The translations under genes were made by a program, and so were the position numbers. This document shows, one piece after another, positions 13,861-16,299 of a DNA stretch of 16,299 nt (its first letter is position 1; each line of letters starts with the position of its first letter). Source of the stretch: an uncultured Opitutaceae bacterium (GTDB lineage: Bacteria; Verrucomicrobiota; Verrucomicrobiia; Opitutales; Opitutaceae); contig CAISJA010000322.1 in assembly GCA_903885525.1 (NCBI GenBank), positions 1 to 16,299 on the forward strand, in the 5' to 3' direction. The notes beneath the pieces are model-generated. The model ran no database searches and was not told the origin of the DNA. It saw nothing but the letters and a program-made list of their open reading frames with translations.

Positions 13861-14784
13861 TCATCCTAATCGGACGGTTCTTTCGACAATAAAGCCGAGG
13901 CTCCAGGCCTTCATCAACAGAACGACCCGCCAATTCGGGTGCTGTTGGTGGGGTTGCCTGGTCCAGAAATATTTCCAGGCATCTCTCACCGTGAGCGGTG
14001 GCAACTTGTTGCCGAAAACGCTTTCCAAACGAACGTAGGAGCGGCCATAGCCGAATAACAGGCGGAGGAGGAAACGAAGACGAAAGCGGCGGTTGTCCAG
14101 GTGATGAATGCCCCACAGGGTCGGCTGGTAGGAACAGGCGAAACCGGCGCGGTTGGCCATCCGCATCAGGAGGGAGTCCTCCCCGCGCATGAGATTCCGG
14201 CTGCCTACCTGCCCAACGCAGAAGGCCTGGGGCAATTGGTCCACGAACTCGAGGTAGTGCGTGATCACCTCGCGGCGCACGACGGCGCCGGCCGTCGGAG
14301 GCTCCCAAAGTCCCCATTGATCGGTTTTATTGGTGATCGGCTCCTCCCCGCGATCAATGATGGCCAGCCAGGGGTGGGTGGGGATGGTCCAATCGGGGAA
14401 CCGGCACTGGGGCCCGAGCCGCAGCTTGCCCCCGAAGCATCCAATCTCGGGATTTTGGCGGGCGATGGTCAGACATTTTGCGACATGGTCCGGGGGGAAC
14501 TCGGTGTCGTCGTCGATCCAGAGGATCAGCGCTTGCTTGGATTCACGCATAGCCCGATTGCGGGCGTGGAAAATGCCCGGGCGGGGTTCCTGCACGAGGC
14601 GGCAGCTGATGCCGCGGTTACGCAAAGGCGCGAGCACAGTCTCGGGCACCGCCGGCGACGAGGCATTGTCGACCAAGAGGAAACAAATATCCTCCGCGGG
14701 GATGTTTTGCGCGGCGATACTCCGCAGGACCAGGTCGAGTATCTCGCGGCGCGGATTGTGTGTGCAGAGGCAAATTTCGATCAC
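13861..14784 (-). CDS. Family 2 glycosyltransferase
   Basis: A 307-aa GT-A enzyme of the rhamnosyl/galactosyl-transferase-like GT2 group. It has IEICLCTHNPR at the N-terminus, FLLVDNASS at 35-43, PGIFHARNRAM at 69-79, and the metal-binding triple aspartate in WIDDDTEFP (D91-D93). The acidic catalytic-base region is GEDSLLMRM at 201-209, followed by a histidine pair (227-228). All core motifs are present and the length is normal. No membrane segment is clear; the C-terminal ~60 residues are basic and may touch the membrane. The start is GTG: the upstream in-frame stop lies only four codons before it (14797-14799) and no ATG occurs in that interval. No Shine-Dalgarno motif is seen. The gene stands alone between gaps of 145 bp and 134 bp, unlike the tightly packed genes that follow. 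It probably adds one sugar to the cytoplasmic glycan intermediate; donor and acceptor are unknown. Confidence 0.87.
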   Translation of the reverse strand: MIEICLCTHNPRREILDLVLRSIAAQNIPAEDICFLLVDNASSPAVPETVLAPLRNRGISCRLVQEPRPGIFHARNRAMRESKQALILWIDDDTEFPPDHVAKCLTIARQNPEIGCFGGKLRLGPQCRFPDWTIPTHPWLAIIDRGEEPITNKTDQWGLWEPPTAGAVVRREVITHYLEFVDQLPQAFCVGQVGSRNLMRGEDSLLMRMANRAGFACSYQPTLWGIHHLDNRRFRLRFLLRLLFGYGRSYVRLESVFGNKLPPLTVRDAWKYFWTRQPHQQHPNWRVVLLMKAWSLGFIVERTVRLG

Positions 14785-14860
14785 GGGAGAAGGCTTTTAT
14801 CGGTGACCATGACAGGGAGGCAGGATGGGTACTCGGTTTGCCTTGGGGTCGCACGGTGGT

Positions 14861-14889
14861 GTAATTGATCTGGAGTTTTCCGATGACAA
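14861..14889 (-). promoter_or_regulatory. Weak candidate promoter before the GT2 gene
   Basis: In the 145-bp gap between the DPM-GtrA gene and the GT2 gene, the minus strand has TTGTCA (14889-14884, 5 of 6) and AATTAC (14866-14861, 3 of 6), 17 bases apart. The -10 match is poor. The rest of the gap (14785-14929) shows no gene, RNA or strong hairpin. Read-through from the upstream gene is equally possible. Confidence 0.2.
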
Positions 14890-14929
14890 CGCGGGCCTCG
14901 CCGAACCCAGTTTCCCCGACGGAGCAAAC

Positions 14930-16045
14930 TCAATTTTTGGCCGCAAGCTTGGCTGGTGTCTTTGAACGCCAGACAAACTGCGCGGTTACGGCATAATTCC
15001 AGACGGATACAATGACGATACCAATGGCTGCCGACATCCACCATGGGGTGCCCAACTTGAATAGATAATTCGCAACATTCACGTTGGTGATGGCGCCGAT
15101 GGAGCAAACCACCGTAAAAAGGACAAAACCGACCAAGATGCGACTGCCCTTTAGTTTTCGGTCGCGATAGGTGATGATGTTATTGAGGAAAAAATTATAC
15201 ACCATGGCCACGGCGGTGGCCGTGCTCTGTGAAAGGACAAACGACTCGCCGAAGATCTTCAGCAAAATAGTCAAGACGGCGAAGTGCATCAGCACGCCGC
15301 TGGCCCCAATCATGCCGAACAGAATGAAACTGATGGGCAGAAAGCGGCCGAACATTTTGTCCGCCAGCAGGAAGCCGTACTCCAAGGCGACCGTCGAATC
15401 GAGCTTGCTTTCCCCGGCATGGCGATCCCGGAACTGATAGGGCAATTCCAAGACGCGCAATGGGGTGGGTGAGGTGGCCAGGATATCGAGCAGGATCTTG
15501 AACCCCAGCCCAGAAAGACCGTGCACGGTCGAGTTGAAGACCTCCCGTCGGAGCATGAAAAACCCGGACATGGGATCGGTCACGTTGCACTTGATCAGGC
15601 GTTGGGCACAGATCGTGGCAAATCGACTGATCAGGAGTCGCTTTCTGTTCCAGTCGCCGGTGCCGCCGGCGGCGATATATCGCGAACCGATCACCAAGTC
15701 GTGGTTGCCGGTGCAAAGCTCGGCATACATGGCCGGGAGCAAGGTTTCATCGTGCTGCAAGTCGGCGTCCATCACCGCGAAGTATCTGGCGCTGGAGCTG
15801 GCCATGCCCTCAATGCAAGCGGAGGAAAGGCCGCGTCGTCCGACGCGTCGCACGCAGCGAATGCGCGGGTTCGCCGCAGCCAGGGAGAAAATAAGGTCTG
15901 CGGTCCCGTCGGGAGATTCATCATCCACGAAAACGACTTCCCAGCGATTATCACCCAGGGTGCGTGAAATCCGGGCAATCAGCTCCTCGATATTAGCCTT
16001 CTCGTTATAAGTGGGAATTACGATGGTTAGGTCGGCGGGCTGCAT
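14930..16045 (-). CDS. Polyprenyl-phosphate-sugar synthase (DPM-like GT2) fused to GtrA-type membrane domain
   Basis: A 371-aa protein. Residues 1-225 are a GT2 domain close to dolichyl-phosphate mannosyltransferase: LTIVIPTYNEKANIEELI at 6-23, FVDDESPDGTAD at 39-50, GRRGLSSACIEG at 69-80, the metal motif MDADLQHDE at 92-100, VTDPMSGFFMLRR at 155-167, and the acceptor-side segment YQFRDRHAGESKL at 203-215. Residues ~235-362 hold four membrane helices with an internal YNFFLNNIITYR (283-294) and a C-terminal WNYAVTAQFVWR (349-360), the signature of GtrA-like proteins. From family knowledge, the N-terminal half makes a polyprenyl-phosphate sugar and the GtrA part is thought to help move it across the membrane. 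This DPM-GtrA arrangement is common in bacteria. Sampled stretches of this gene have lower GC (about 43-65%) than the GT-C genes, which suggests a different origin. No Shine-Dalgarno motif is seen. Confidence 0.9.
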   Translation of the reverse strand: MQPADLTIVIPTYNEKANIEELIARISRTLGDNRWEVVFVDDESPDGTADLIFSLAAANPRIRCVRRVGRRGLSSACIEGMASSSARYFAVMDADLQHDETLLPAMYAELCTGNHDLVIGSRYIAAGGTGDWNRKRLLISRFATICAQRLIKCNVTDPMSGFFMLRREVFNSTVHGLSGLGFKILLDILATSPTPLRVLELPYQFRDRHAGESKLDSTVALEYGFLLADKMFGRFLPISFILFGMIGASGVLMHFAVLTILLKIFGESFVLSQSTATAVAMVYNFFLNNIITYRDRKLKGSRILVGFVLFTVVCSIGAITNVNVANYLFKLGTPWWMSAAIGIVIVSVWNYAVTAQFVWRSKTPAKLAAKN

Positions 16046-16070
16046 GGTAAAGGCGGATTAGTGAATCAGT

Positions 16071-16299
16071 TCAATGCAACATGACTCGGGCCAAAGGACT
16101 GGTGAGGTTGGCTGGAGCTGTAGTCGGAAATGGCCGGCCGTGCAAGACGCCGGCGTCAGTCGCCAGTTCTGTGATACGGTTCAGCCGGGCCCCATCCGAG
16201 ACCAAAATGATCAATTTGGATTCAGTCCCGTCCCACAGGGAGTGGATATGACGATGCAACTGCTTGCATAGGAATGCGAGCAAGGTGTCGGCGGGCGCC
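16071..16299 (-). pseudogene. Possible decayed IS630-like transposase C-terminus (partial at right edge)
   Basis: From the right edge the minus strand is open for 75 codons up to a TGA at 16071. The product includes LLAFLCKQLHRHI, KLIILVSDGARLN and PFPTTAPANLTSPLARV. This spacing resembles the end of IS630-family (DDE_3) transposases, which have a helix, then a strand ending in the second catalytic aspartate (compare LILDGAGWH), then a PPYAPELNPVERLW-like motif. Here the APxxL..P..R pattern is still recognisable, but the final catalytic glutamate position reads alanine, so an active enzyme is unlikely. No start codon that would make a sensible full protein lies in the window, and only the last quarter of such a gene would be present. 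The alternative is the end of an unrelated, unrecognised gene, or a chance open frame. The similarity is judged by eye only. Confidence 0.3.

Noticed and set aside
14781..15107. 108-codon minus-strand frame across the 145-bp gap.
   Set aside because: Most of it overlaps the DPM-GtrA gene in another frame and the product has no hydrophobic pattern or motif.

Overview
The window is a high-GC stretch of bacterial chromosome in which every convincing gene lies on the minus strand, so transcription runs from the right edge to the left. It reads as the interior of a large cell-surface glycan gene cluster (exopolysaccharide, O-antigen-like polymer or protein/S-layer glycan). It holds glycosyltransferases of the GT2, GT4 and membrane GT-C (GT39-like) types, an O-acyltransferase and two SAM-dependent methyltransferase domains. 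No tRNA, rRNA, CRISPR array, toxin-antitoxin pair or intact mobile element was seen. The organism cannot be named from sequence alone. High GC, mostly absent Shine-Dalgarno motifs and polyprenyl-phosphate-sugar chemistry fit a Gram-negative-type bacterium such as a verrucomicrobium (Opitutales-like) or a planctomycete; this is a low-confidence guess.

Layout in transcription order. At the right edge (16299-16071) is an open frame that resembles the decayed C-terminus of an IS630-like transposase. Next come a polyprenyl-phosphate-sugar synthase fused to a GtrA-type membrane domain (16045-14930), noticeably poorer in GC than the rest, and a GT2 glycosyltransferase with a GTG start (14784-13861). 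A 134-bp gap follows, with a perfect 13-bp inverted repeat and a possible promoter. A tight block then runs leftwards: a 966-aa protein with two GT-A-like domains (13726-10826), a GT4-methyltransferase fusion (10813-8873), two paralogous GT-C-like membrane proteins (8876-6033 and 6017-3162) and an acyltransferase-3 protein (3165-2020). Gene junctions in this block are 12 bp, a 4-bp ATGA overlap, 15 bp and a second ATGA overlap. After 90 bp come a DPM1-like GT2 with C-terminal membrane helices (1929-976), a small methyltransferase (960-388) and the first 116 codons of what looks like a third GT-C-like paralogue, cut by the left edge (348-1).

How the genes may work together (inference). The two DPM-like enzymes would load sugars onto polyprenyl phosphate. 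The GT-C-like proteins would use those lipid-linked sugars outside the cytoplasmic membrane. The soluble GT2/GT4 enzymes would build the cytoplasmic part of the glycan. The acyltransferase and the methyltransferases would decorate or cap it.

The most unusual feature is a short module of about 40 residues, with a PDV...HY...G..E.R pattern. It occurs near the C-termini of both complete GT-C-like proteins and in the middle of the 966-aa glycosyltransferase, so it links otherwise unrelated enzymes of this one cluster. The GT-C-like proteins also carry a large, unassigned C-terminal domain of about 400 residues.
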